In this document: in pieces, positions 27,024 through 34,600 of the stretch
How positions within the stretch are numbered: the stretch's first letter is position 1
Layout: every line of letters begins with the position of its first letter
NCBI GenBank assembly: GCA_964501335.1
Contig: CAZCTC010000021.1
Coordinates: 39,915 to 103,914, forward strand
Direction of reading: 5' to 3'
Length of the DNA: 64,000 bases
Source: CAZCTC01 sp964501335
GTDB taxonomy: Bacteria; Chloroflexota; Anaerolineae; B4-G1; SLSP01
Program-made: the position numbers and the translations under genes
The notes under the pieces: model-generated
What the model was told of the DNA's origin: nothing
The model's database searches: none
Seen by the model: only the letters and a program-made list of their open reading frames with translations

Positions 27024-27452
27024 TTACCACAACGCTTCCTGGCGGGATATGATCGCCGGCACGACCTGGCGCGTGTTTTGTCCAAAGCGGGCGCAGGTGG
27101 GCAGGGGACAGCAATGATGCTTTAAGGGCATCCCACATACCGGGCATTTTTCCGCCAATGCCGGGGGTAACGGGCTTTCTTCGACGTAGGCTGAAAATGC
27201 GTATTCAAAGGTAACCCGAAAGGCCTGATTCAACTGCGTGGCCGGATCGTGGACATAGACCGTGACCTCGCCGTCCCCGGTCTCAAATGCTTGCTGAACA
27301 TAACGTTGGGCGGCTTTGTTCGGGTCTGTGGCGAAGACGACTTTTGTGGTATCCCAGGAATCAGGAATTTCTTCGGCGGTGCAACGGTATTCTCGACAGG
27401 GGCAGATGAGGCGCCCGGATTCTCCACAGCGTTTACAGACAATTCGATTCAT
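27024..27452 (-). CDS. Cys-rich zinc-binding protein, paralogue of the next gene
   Basis: A 142-residue protein from ATG 27452 (AAGGG 8 nt upstream). An alternative start at 27476 overlaps the upstream stop. The N-terminus MNRIVCKRCGESGRLICPC is a zinc ribbon, the middle has KAAQRYVQQAFETG and EVTVYVHDPATQLNQAFRVT like the protein at 26607-27008, and the C-terminus has a second cluster CPVCGMPLKHHCCPLPTC. Two ribbons flanking an alpha/beta domain suggest an adaptor or nucleic-acid-binding role. Family not recognised. Confidence 0.65.
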   Translation of the reverse strand: MNRIVCKRCGESGRLICPCREYRCTAEEIPDSWDTTKVVFATDPNKAAQRYVQQAFETGDGEVTVYVHDPATQLNQAFRVTFEYAFSAYVEESPLPPALAEKCPVCGMPLKHHCCPLPTCARFGQNTRQVVPAIISRQEALW

Positions 27453-27468
27453 GGGTTGACCCTTGTGC

Positions 27469-27846
27469 TCAGTCATTGTCGTGAACCTGAACGAATTGCC
27501 CGCGGGTGGCCAGATCGTCGGGCGGCAATGGTTGGGTGATCCGTGGCCGGCTGCGGTTGACTTCGTGCTCGATCTGCCAGGAGCTGCAAAACATGCGGAG
27601 GGTCCAGTATTGGACGGCCGAGGCTTCCAGCTCCAATCTGATGTCGGGGCTATGGAGCGCCATGCGGGCGAGCCGGTACACATCGCAGATCCCCTGCACC
27701 TGCACGAACACTGTGTCTTCGCGGTAATAAGTGACCTGGTATCCCCGATCGTGCAGGCCGAAGGCGGTTTCAAACCGCTGGAGCATTTTTTGCACACCTT
27801 GCGGTAACGCTGCTTTTTCGATCCAGCGAACTAACGGCTTACTCAT
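27469..27846 (-). CDS. Hypothetical protein related to the adjacent Cys-rich paralogues
   Basis: A 125-residue protein from ATG 27846 (GGAGG 8 nt upstream). The longer in-frame reading is an Arg/Trp-rich shadow. Residues 15-90 show YQVTYYREDTVFVQVQGICD and VYRLARMALHSPDIRLELEA, resembling the alpha/beta core of the two following proteins but without Cys ribbons. The 3' end overlaps a possible start of the next gene (27476), suggesting translational coupling. Unknown function. Confidence 0.6.
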   Translation of the reverse strand: MSKPLVRWIEKAALPQGVQKMLQRFETAFGLHDRGYQVTYYREDTVFVQVQGICDVYRLARMALHSPDIRLELEASAVQYWTLRMFCSSWQIEHEVNRSRPRITQPLPPDDLATRGQFVQVHDND

Positions 27847-27859
27847 CGCTTCTACCTCC

Positions 27860-28072
27860 TTATTCCTCGGAATCCGGGGAGACACTTTCCAGCGCCCGCA
27901 GCGCGGAAAGCGCCGAGACCATCGCCAACGCCAGCCGGCGCAGGGTTTCGGTGCGGTCGAATTGCTCACCCTGCACGATCGGCATGAGCAATCGGACCAC
28001 TTTCTGGCTTTCTTCAATGGCCCGCTCCCGGGAATCCCGGGCATTGTTAGGCCAACCCCGCGGTCGCGTCAT
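27860..28072 (-). CDS. Small basic helical protein, 70 aa
   Basis: Starts at ATG 28072 (AAAGG, 6 nt before it), only 2 nt after the stop of the upstream membrane protein gene. The N-terminus MTRPRGWPNNARDSRERAIE is basic; the rest is one long helix with heptad-like Leu/Val/Ala. It may be a DNA-binding or structural protein. No family recognised. Confidence 0.6.
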   Translation of the reverse strand: MTRPRGWPNNARDSRERAIEESQKVVRLLMPIVQGEQFDRTETLRRLALAMVSALSALRALESVSPDSEE

Positions 28073-28074
28073 TT

Positions 28075-28470
28075 TTAACCTTTCTGTTCCTGAGAGGGAT
28101 TGAACTGCGCCATGTGCTCTTCGGTGATCTTTTGCAGATCCTCCTGGCTTTTGCGGCGCATCTGAACGTGTTCCCACCAGGAGCCGATAATCATCGGGGT
28201 CCCGGAACAGACAAAGGCCCCGGCGGTCAGCAGGGCATGGTTAAAGTCCAGGATGGCTACGCCGGCCAGGGTCCAGGCCACGCCGATGACCACCAGCATC
28301 GCGGTGTACCCTTCGTCGTAGTGGCGTTTCTTCAGCCAGGCGACGAGCATTGCATAAAAGGTGCAGGTGATGAATAGTCCAACGAAAACAGCCGTGACGG
28401 CTACGCAACTGATGACGGCGTTCAGGTTGATGGAACAGTTCATTTGACTAAGCTCCACGACACATTCCAT
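28075..28470 (-). CDS. Membrane protein, first gene of the leftward operon
   Basis: A 131-residue protein from ATG 28470, preceded by AAGGGAGG. The longer reading upstream runs through the leader. Two to three hydrophobic helices: VISCVAVTAVFVGLFITCTF, TAMLVVIGVAWTLAGVAI and ALLTAGAFVCSGTPMIIGSW, and a charged cytoplasmic tail. It is the first gene after the strong promoter at 28857-28885 and the DnaA boxes at 28485-28533. Unknown function; small membrane proteins at the head of plasmid operons often serve transfer or entry exclusion, which is only a guess here. Confidence 0.65.
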   Translation of the reverse strand: MECVVELSQMNCSINLNAVISCVAVTAVFVGLFITCTFYAMLVAWLKKRHYDEGYTAMLVVIGVAWTLAGVAILDFNHALLTAGAFVCSGTPMIIGSWWEHVQMRRKSQEDLQKITEEHMAQFNPSQEQKG

Positions 28471-28484
28471 AGGTTCTCCTCCCT

Positions 28485-28533
28485 TGGGGATAACTGCCCT
28501 GAAGGTGTGGATAATGTCATGGGCAGTGGATAA
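28485..28533. promoter_or_regulatory. Three DnaA boxes in phase (candidate replication origin)
   Basis: Read on the - strand, TTATCCCCA (28485-28493), TTATCCACA (28506-28514, exact consensus) and TTATCCACT (28525-28533) lie in one orientation with starts 21 and 19 bp apart, about two helical turns each. They are in the untranslated leader in front of the leftward operon. Clustering in a region that also encodes primase, SSB and partition genes suggests an origin. One more exact box, TTATCCACA, lies alone at 44123-44131. Confidence 0.65.
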
Positions 28534-28856
28534 GTGGCGCTGAGAATCTCCAAGAGGAAACACAAGGCTACATTGAGGGAGGCTTTAAACGAATAGCTCT
28601 GAGAGGATTCAGAGCGCCGGGAAACGGAATGTTTTAATGTGCAGGGGCACGCTATGGGAAATCCGCCGGCCGGCAAAGCCGACGGTCGATCCGAATTTAC
28701 AAAAGGGCTATTTACCGATATACTAAAGACGCCTGGGAGTTCGCTGCTCCTCGGGCTTTGTCCCCGCTTTACTTTCGAAGGGTGGGCGGGGACACTTTCT
28801 TTGTTTTGCAAGAGGTTATCCGTTGAGGAAACCGGGGCTCCTGGAAAACTGAGTTA

Positions 28857-28885
28857 AGTATAATATTACTCTTGTAAGTTGTCAA
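28857..28885 (-). promoter_or_regulatory. Near-consensus sigma-70 promoter of the leftward operon
   Basis: On the - strand TTGACA (28880-28885), a 17-bp spacer, and TATACT (28857-28862). Transcription would start near 28850 and give a leader of about 380 nt before the first gene at 28470. The leader includes a 9-bp stem (TGTCCCCGC with GCGGGGACA, about 28767-28793) and the DnaA boxes. Confidence 0.85.
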
Positions 28886-28920
28886 GATTTCAAAAAGAAA
28901 CGGGAGTGAGAGAAAACAAA

Positions 28921-28944
28921 AAAGGCGGGATTTCCCGCCTTTTT
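28921..28944 (-). terminator. Bidirectional terminator hairpin
   Basis: AAAGGCGGGA and TCCCGCCTTT form a 10-bp stem with a 2-nt centre. T-runs occur on both sides, so it ends the gene whose stop is at 28962 and isolates it from the promoter at 28857-28885. Confidence 0.85.
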
Positions 28945-28961
28945 ATATCTTTTCGAGAAAA

Positions 28962-29579
28962 CTATGAGGCTGAAAAAGCTGCGAGGTCTTGTACTTTAGG
29001 AATCAATCGGCTTCCACGTCCGGAATTGCGATCTTGCCGCAATTGACCCAATGCTTGGGCCTGATTCCAAGATACCAACTTAGCCCTTCTAATGCCAAGA
29101 GCCAAGACGGGCAACCATCCATGTTCGTGCCATTGAAATACAGTACCAGAAGGAAGTCCAAGCCGTCGTGCTGCTTCGCTAATAGATACTAATTCATCAT
29201 TGTCTTGGCGTTTTTGTACCTGCGCTGCGACAATCGATACATCGCTTTCGGATATCTTGACGATATTTCCGACTTTAACTGCTTTGATTGCGCCTCGGTC
29301 TACAGCCTCGATTAATACATTAACCGGCACATTATAGCGCTGAGTCGCTTTTTCAAGAGAGATAAAGGCCGGGGGAGTTTTCTGCGGTTCTTGTTCCATA
29401 GATGCGACATCATCTTCGGCAACAGCCAATTCCATGGCAATTTCTTCGGATTCTTCAATGGACCAAATTGCCCGGATTTGATTGTTTTCTACTGCTCGAC
29501 GTAAAGTTTCCAGGGGGATGTTATACCGTGTAGCGGCTTCTTCCAGGGGAATATAGGTCGGGAGGTTGTTTTCTACCAT
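28962..29579 (-). CDS. Protein with three tandem MerR/excisionase-like helix-turn-helix units
   Basis: A 205-residue protein from ATG 29579 (GGAGG 5 nt before it). Three similar units: YIPLEEAATRYNIPLETLRR (residues 9-40), FISLEKATQRYNVPVNVLIE (73-118) and LVSISEAARRLGLPSGTVFQ (131-180). Each looks like the HTH_17/excisionase fold, where a short helix-turn-helix is followed by a wing. Excisionases bend DNA next to integrase sites, and a recombinase gene is 350 bp away, so it may act as a recombination directionality factor or a repressor. Three copies in one chain is unusual; most excisionases have one. Confidence 0.75.
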   Translation of the reverse strand: MVENNLPTYIPLEEAATRYNIPLETLRRAVENNQIRAIWSIEESEEIAMELAVAEDDVASMEQEPQKTPPAFISLEKATQRYNVPVNVLIEAVDRGAIKAVKVGNIVKISESDVSIVAAQVQKRQDNDELVSISEAARRLGLPSGTVFQWHEHGWLPVLALGIRRAKLVSWNQAQALGQLRQDRNSGRGSRLIPKVQDLAAFSAS

Positions 29580-29724
29580 GTCGCCCTCCTTAAGCAAACA
29601 ACAAAACCCAAATCACATTCAGGCTCTGTTGTTGTAGGATAGGGAGGGGATAATTAGACCAACAACAAAGCTGATCATTTCTTGCTACCTGATTTTTAGC
29701 CTGTTTTAGGGCCTTTAATGGGAG

Positions 29725-29766
29725 ACAGATCCAAAGTCTGTCGCCTTACCACTTGGCCACGCCCCA
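29725..29766 (-). tRNA. 5' half of tRNA-Gln (TTG anticodon), probably a truncated att-site remnant
   Basis: On the - strand the sequence TGGGGCGTGGCCAAGTGGTA and its continuation match the acceptor 5' strand, D-arm and anticodon arm of bacterial tRNA-Gln. The anticodon loop CTTTGGA lies between ACAGA and TCTGT (anticodon TTG). After the anticodon stem there is no T-arm (no GTTCGA), no matching acceptor 3' strand and no CCA. The gene is therefore truncated at about 29724. A tyrosine recombinase gene lies 170 bp away, which fits an integration scar. Confidence 0.7.
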
Positions 29767-29863
29767 ATGAAAAAAGTAAAATAAGCTTACATAGTCGTTA
29801 AGGTTATGCCAGCTTTACGCCTGAGATTATACCACGGGCCTTTTATTCTGCAAATGGTTTCGA

Positions 29864-29893
29864 TAGCCGGACCGGTCCCTTAGCCGGTCCGGC
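29864..29893. terminator. 11-bp inverted repeat after the recombinase gene
   Basis: AGCCGGACCGG and CCGGTCCGGCT are perfect arms around an 8-nt centre, 43 bp beyond the recombinase stop and 98 bp from the tRNA fragment. It could be a terminator (no T-run) or a recombinase arm site. Confidence 0.5.
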
Positions 29894-29935
29894 TGGGGTG
29901 TTCAATGGCTTTTATTTAGAGTGGCTGTGTGGTTG

Positions 29936-30874
29936 TCAATTTTTCTTCTTTTTGAGCCCATTGTCTACCGGCGAAGTGCGGGTGTGCATATCCGCAATTC
30001 GCCGGGGATTGTTCTGGATGTAGGTTTTCAACATCTCCATACTGGACCAACCGCCCAAGGTAAGCAAGACGGTGGGGTCCATCCCGTTTTCGGCGGCGTA
30101 GGTAGCGAAGGCTTTCCGCCAGATATGCGGGTGAAGTTTGTTGGAGGGGAGGCCGGCCTGAGCGGCGCGCCGGCGTAACATGTGGTCGATTCCTGAAGTG
30201 GTCAAGGGACGATTGTGGTTGCCTACAAACAGACTGTCTTGCGGACTGACCTTGCCGCGTGCTTTCAGATAAGCTGCCATTGCCAGGGTGGACAGTTCCG
30301 CACAGCAGGCCGTGCGGGTTTTCCGGGTTTTGCTGGCATAGACGAGCATCTCGGAGCGCTGCTCGGCCGCCCTGCAGGTCCAATTTTGGACCGTGAGGTG
30401 GGTGAGTTCACCGACGCGAACGCCGGTATCCAACATCATCAGAATGATGGCCCGGTCCCGCAGGTCCAGCAACGGATTTCCGGCGGGAACATTCAAGGCC
30501 AGACCGATCTCTTCCAGGGTAGGGATGCTTTCTGAGCGGATTACTGTTTCAGGAGCTTTGATGGTTTTTGCCAGGTTGGTTTCCGTCAACTGGTTCTGGT
30601 ACAGCCAGCTCAACCAGGCGCGCACGGGGCGGATATGGTAAGCAATGGTGGCTTCGGCCCAGCGGGTGTCGCGGAGATTGGCGGCATATTCCAGGATATG
30701 CCGGGGATTCAGGTCTTCCGCCAGGATGCATTGGTGATCTCGACACCAGCGTTGGAAGCGGTCCAGGACCTTACCATACTCTTTTTGCGTGCGTTTCGCC
30801 ATACCGTCGGCCTTTTTCTCTAACAGGAAAAGACCGATCAAGCTCTCCAAATGTAGATCATCGTACAGCTTCAT
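29936..30874 (-). CDS. Tyrosine recombinase (phage/plasmid integrase family, XerC/D-like)
   Basis: A 312-residue protein from ATG 30874 (GGAGGG 6 nt before it). The N-terminal SAM-like core-binding domain is at residues 1-110. The catalytic domain has Arg in TGVRVGELTHL, Lys in SKTRKTRTA, His-x-x-Arg in HIWRKAFATY, LGGWSSMEMLKTYI with Trp replacing the second His, and the nucleophile Tyr in that last motif. It probably catalyses integration, excision or dimer resolution of the element. The half tRNA-Gln just downstream is a plausible att site and the triple-HTH protein a plausible partner. Confidence 0.9.
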   Translation of the reverse strand: MKLYDDLHLESLIGLFLLEKKADGMAKRTQKEYGKVLDRFQRWCRDHQCILAEDLNPRHILEYAANLRDTRWAEATIAYHIRPVRAWLSWLYQNQLTETNLAKTIKAPETVIRSESIPTLEEIGLALNVPAGNPLLDLRDRAIILMMLDTGVRVGELTHLTVQNWTCRAAEQRSEMLVYASKTRKTRTACCAELSTLAMAAYLKARGKVSPQDSLFVGNHNRPLTTSGIDHMLRRRAAQAGLPSNKLHPHIWRKAFATYAAENGMDPTVLLTLGGWSSMEMLKTYIQNNPRRIADMHTRTSPVDNGLKKKKN

Positions 30875-31664
30875 AAGAAACCCTCCAAGAACAGGCATGA
30901 TGCAACGGAATGAAAATGTTGCAGGTACAGAAATCTCGATTCACCTGCCGTTTTCTGTGTCGCGCCGTCAAAACGTGGAATGCAAGAACATTTAACCACA
31001 GAAAATCGTCAAAAATGAATCCGGTGCCATTCGGGAAGGAATCCGGCGCAATTCGGGAGCGATTCAGGAAACTATGTCTGGGCCGACGAGCTGCTCAACT
31101 CCATAGACGGAGTTTTGGGGATCGAAGGGCATTGACGAGCCTGGCATGATCCTGGATTACGGGCAGCTCAATTCGGCAAAGACATGACAATAGAGGACTC
31201 TTGCGAGTTAAAATGCTTAGCAGCCTATTTACTTTGATGTTAAAGTACCATAAAACAACCCTGACAGAGTAACACAAGAAGCGGGGGGTGCCTAGTAGCA
31301 ACTTGTGTAGTCATTTTGTGATAGATGTGCTAGATTTCCGTGATAGTTTGACGGAATAATAAGGAAGCCGTCCCTGAGAGGTCATATTTAACTGAAATAG
31401 TTTTGTGGATAATAATATTCTTTTATATTTGCGGTATCGTTAGCGGTGGATTTTATATTTTCATGGGGGAGAGAAAGAGAGGTTTTGAGTAGTAATACAT
31501 AGGTTACTTTGTGAAGAGCTATGGTCCATGGAAAGAAATAAACCATAGAGGCGCAGGGAGGACAAATGAGGCTTTTTCCAGCTTTTTCTCCGTGACTTTT
31601 AGATTTATCTGCGATATCTTTGATCGGTGGTGAGTTTTGAATAAATTCTGCAATAATGCGTTTT
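30875..31664. other. Intergenic gap, AT-rich, no recognised gene
   Basis: About 790 bp between the recombinase and the hybrid kinase. Readings here, including one overlapping the end of the kinase gene, lack an SD and any motif. I see no clear promoter or structured RNA. Confidence 0.5.
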
Positions 31665-34600
31665 TTACTTTTCCCGTATATGGCGGATATAATACTCCAC
31701 TGCTGCGTGCCGATTTTCAACTTGTAAGCGGATTAAGATCTGTTCTAAGTGGTAACGGACCGTTCGTTCGCTCAGGTTCAATTGCTGTCCTACTTCTTTA
31801 TAGGTTAATCCTTGAGCTAACAATTCAAGCACGCCGTTCTGTTGGGGTGTTAGTTTTTGCTGTGAGCTGGTCGAAATGGATGATATTTCTTTAGCTTTCA
31901 TAAAAGTCCCCAAAACCAGTTGGGTCATTTCTGATGCTAGAGGAACTTCTCCCTGGATCAGCTCGTGCAACAATCGGCAGAACTCATCGTTGTCTAACCC
32001 TTTAAGCAGATATCCTGAGGCGCCTGCTTTGAGTGCCGCAAAGAGGCTTTCCTCGTTGGCTGTCATTGTCAGAATTACTACCCGGGTCGCCGGCAACAAT
32101 TCTTTGATCCGTTGAGTGGCGGTAATTCCATCACAGTGGGGCATGTTGATATCCATTAATATCAGATCGGGAAGCAAGACCTGAGCCTGGGCGATTGCTT
32201 CTTCGCCGTTAACAGCGAATCCTACAACCTGCATGCCATGCAGCGTCAGCAGGCTTCGCAATCCTTCCATAAAGAGCCTATGATCGTCAACCAGCAATAC
32301 TCGCATCCCGTCGATGTCCTTATTTTCCTTTTCCGGCAAAAGCCGGGGAGCCCGGACGATAACTTGGGTCCCACGCCCCAGAGCGCTTCTCACTCGTAAG
32401 TTGCCTCCGATTTGAACGGCTCGTTCGTGCATGATTTTCAATCCAAAATGGGCGTCTGTGCTCGTTTGTTCCGGTATAAAACCAATGCCTTGATCCTCAA
32501 TTAAAATCTGCACGGTTTGTTTATCCCATTGAAGTTGCAGGTTGGCATTTTTAACCCCGGCATGTTTTCTGATATTGGTCAGAGCCTCTTGCACAATGCG
32601 CAATAACTGCGTTTCTACCGCTGAAGTCAGCCGTAATTCCGCTCTCTCTTCGGGGAAAGAAAACCGTGTCAGAAAACTATAAGTTTCTTTTAGATGGATT
32701 ATGTAGTTTTGTAGAGTTTCGATGAAATCCTGGTTTTCTTCATTGCGATCCGTGCCGTCCCGCATGCCCATGATGTAATGGCGGATGTCGGTATTGGATT
32801 CCCGAGCCATTCGCACCAATTGAATCAAGATCGCCTTTGCGGGTCCGTATTTTTCCTGGGAAAGCAGCGTTTGAACTGTTTGAGCCTGCAAATGGATGTA
32901 ATCGAGCATTTGTCCCAGATTGTCATGCAATTCCCTTCCGATTCGTTCTCGTTCGGCCAGGGAGGCCAATTGCCATTGTTGGGTTGCGATTTGTTCTTGG
33001 GCCATTTTGAGATCGGTAATATCGGTAGCCACCGACAGCCGGACCCATTGTCCATTGATCCAGCGAATAGCTTCATTTTGAATGTGATACCAGCGGCCGG
33101 TTTGGGGGCGTTGGTACTCTCGGATATGGATGCCTGTAGGCTGGCCGTCCCTATCGATTAAATGAGGATTGGTACAGAATTCACAGGGACCGGTTTTTCC
33201 TTGCTGGAGTACCTGCCAGCAAATCTGGCCTTCAATATTGCCGAAAGTTTGTTGCATGTGTTGGTTGATGAAAATAATTTTATAGGATTGGGTTTCAGCC
33301 ACGTAGATAAACGTTCCAATACTGTTTAACACAGCTCGTAACCGTTCATGGTTTTCTCGAAGCAGGGCCGTTGCTTCATGCTGTGGGGTGGCGTCTCGGA
33401 GTGTACCCGTGATCCCGGTCACGACCCCGTTTTCGATAATCGGAGCGAAGCTGTATTGTATGGGGAATGTATGGCCGTTCCGATGCAGGGCTTTAGATTC
33501 TCCTATAATCCTTTTTCCTGCCCGTAACTGTTCCAACCGGGCTTCCGCTGCCGGTCGCTCTGCCGGATCGGCAAGGATTTCCAGATAGGACTTCCCGATC
33601 AATTCATTTAACCGGTATCCGAATATTTCTGCATAGGCCTGGTTACCGAAAAGAATGGTACCATCGGGGGCAATCCGGCAAATGCCGTCCATCGAGGTAT
33701 CCAGAATCAGCCGGTAATTTTGTTCGCGGGCCGACAGAGCGGCGGTACAGCGAGCAATTTCTTGTTCAAATTTCCGCTGCGATCGCCGGGTCCCATAAAA
33801 ATGCCAGTGCAGGCCGCCGGCCAGCAACCCCATAACCCCAATCAGGACTATTCCTCTAAACCACCCGGTCATCCACCAGGGCGGCATAACGACGATCTGG
33901 ATTGTCGTTCCGGTTTCATTCCAGATGCCGTCATTGTTGGACCCCTTTACCCGGAAGATATAGGTGCCGGGGGTCAGGTGGGTGTAGGTAGCCAAACGTT
34001 GATTGCTGTCGACCTTAACCCAATCCTTATCCACGCCCTCAAGCCGATAAGCGTAGTTATTTTTCTCTGGTTCTGTGTAATCCAGAGCGGCAAAAGCCAG
34101 GCTGAACACGGATTGGTCATAATTCAGTTCGATTTTCGAGGCTACGGCAATTGGTTCTTTGAGGGGCGAATCGTTACCCAGGGGAACGGATTGATTGAAT
34201 ATCTGAAAATCGATCAGTACAATCGCGGGGGCATAGGGATTGGTCCGAATCTGATCTGGTCGGAAACGGTTGAATCCTTGGGTCCCTCCAAAATAAAACT
34301 CCCCACTGCGCGTTTTCAAAAAGGCATCTTGCCGAAATCTTTCTCCCTGCAATCCATTTCCTACACCATAATTGCGTATTTCGCCGGTTCGAGGATTGAA
34401 ACAGCTCAACCCATGGTTGCCGCTGAGCCATAACCGGTTCTGGTTATCTTCCAAAATCCCATAGAAATAGTCATCGGGGAGGCCGTCCTCCGTTGTGTAA
34501 TGAGTGAATTTCTCCTGGATAGGATCAAAGCTCTCCAGATCGCTGCTGGTTCCCAGCCAGAGGAGATGGGAACTGTCTTCTAGAATAGTGAAGACGCTGG

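Noticed and set aside
31388..31720. 110-codon frame at the end of the hybrid kinase
   Set aside because: Overlaps the kinase 3' end, no SD, no recognisable domain.
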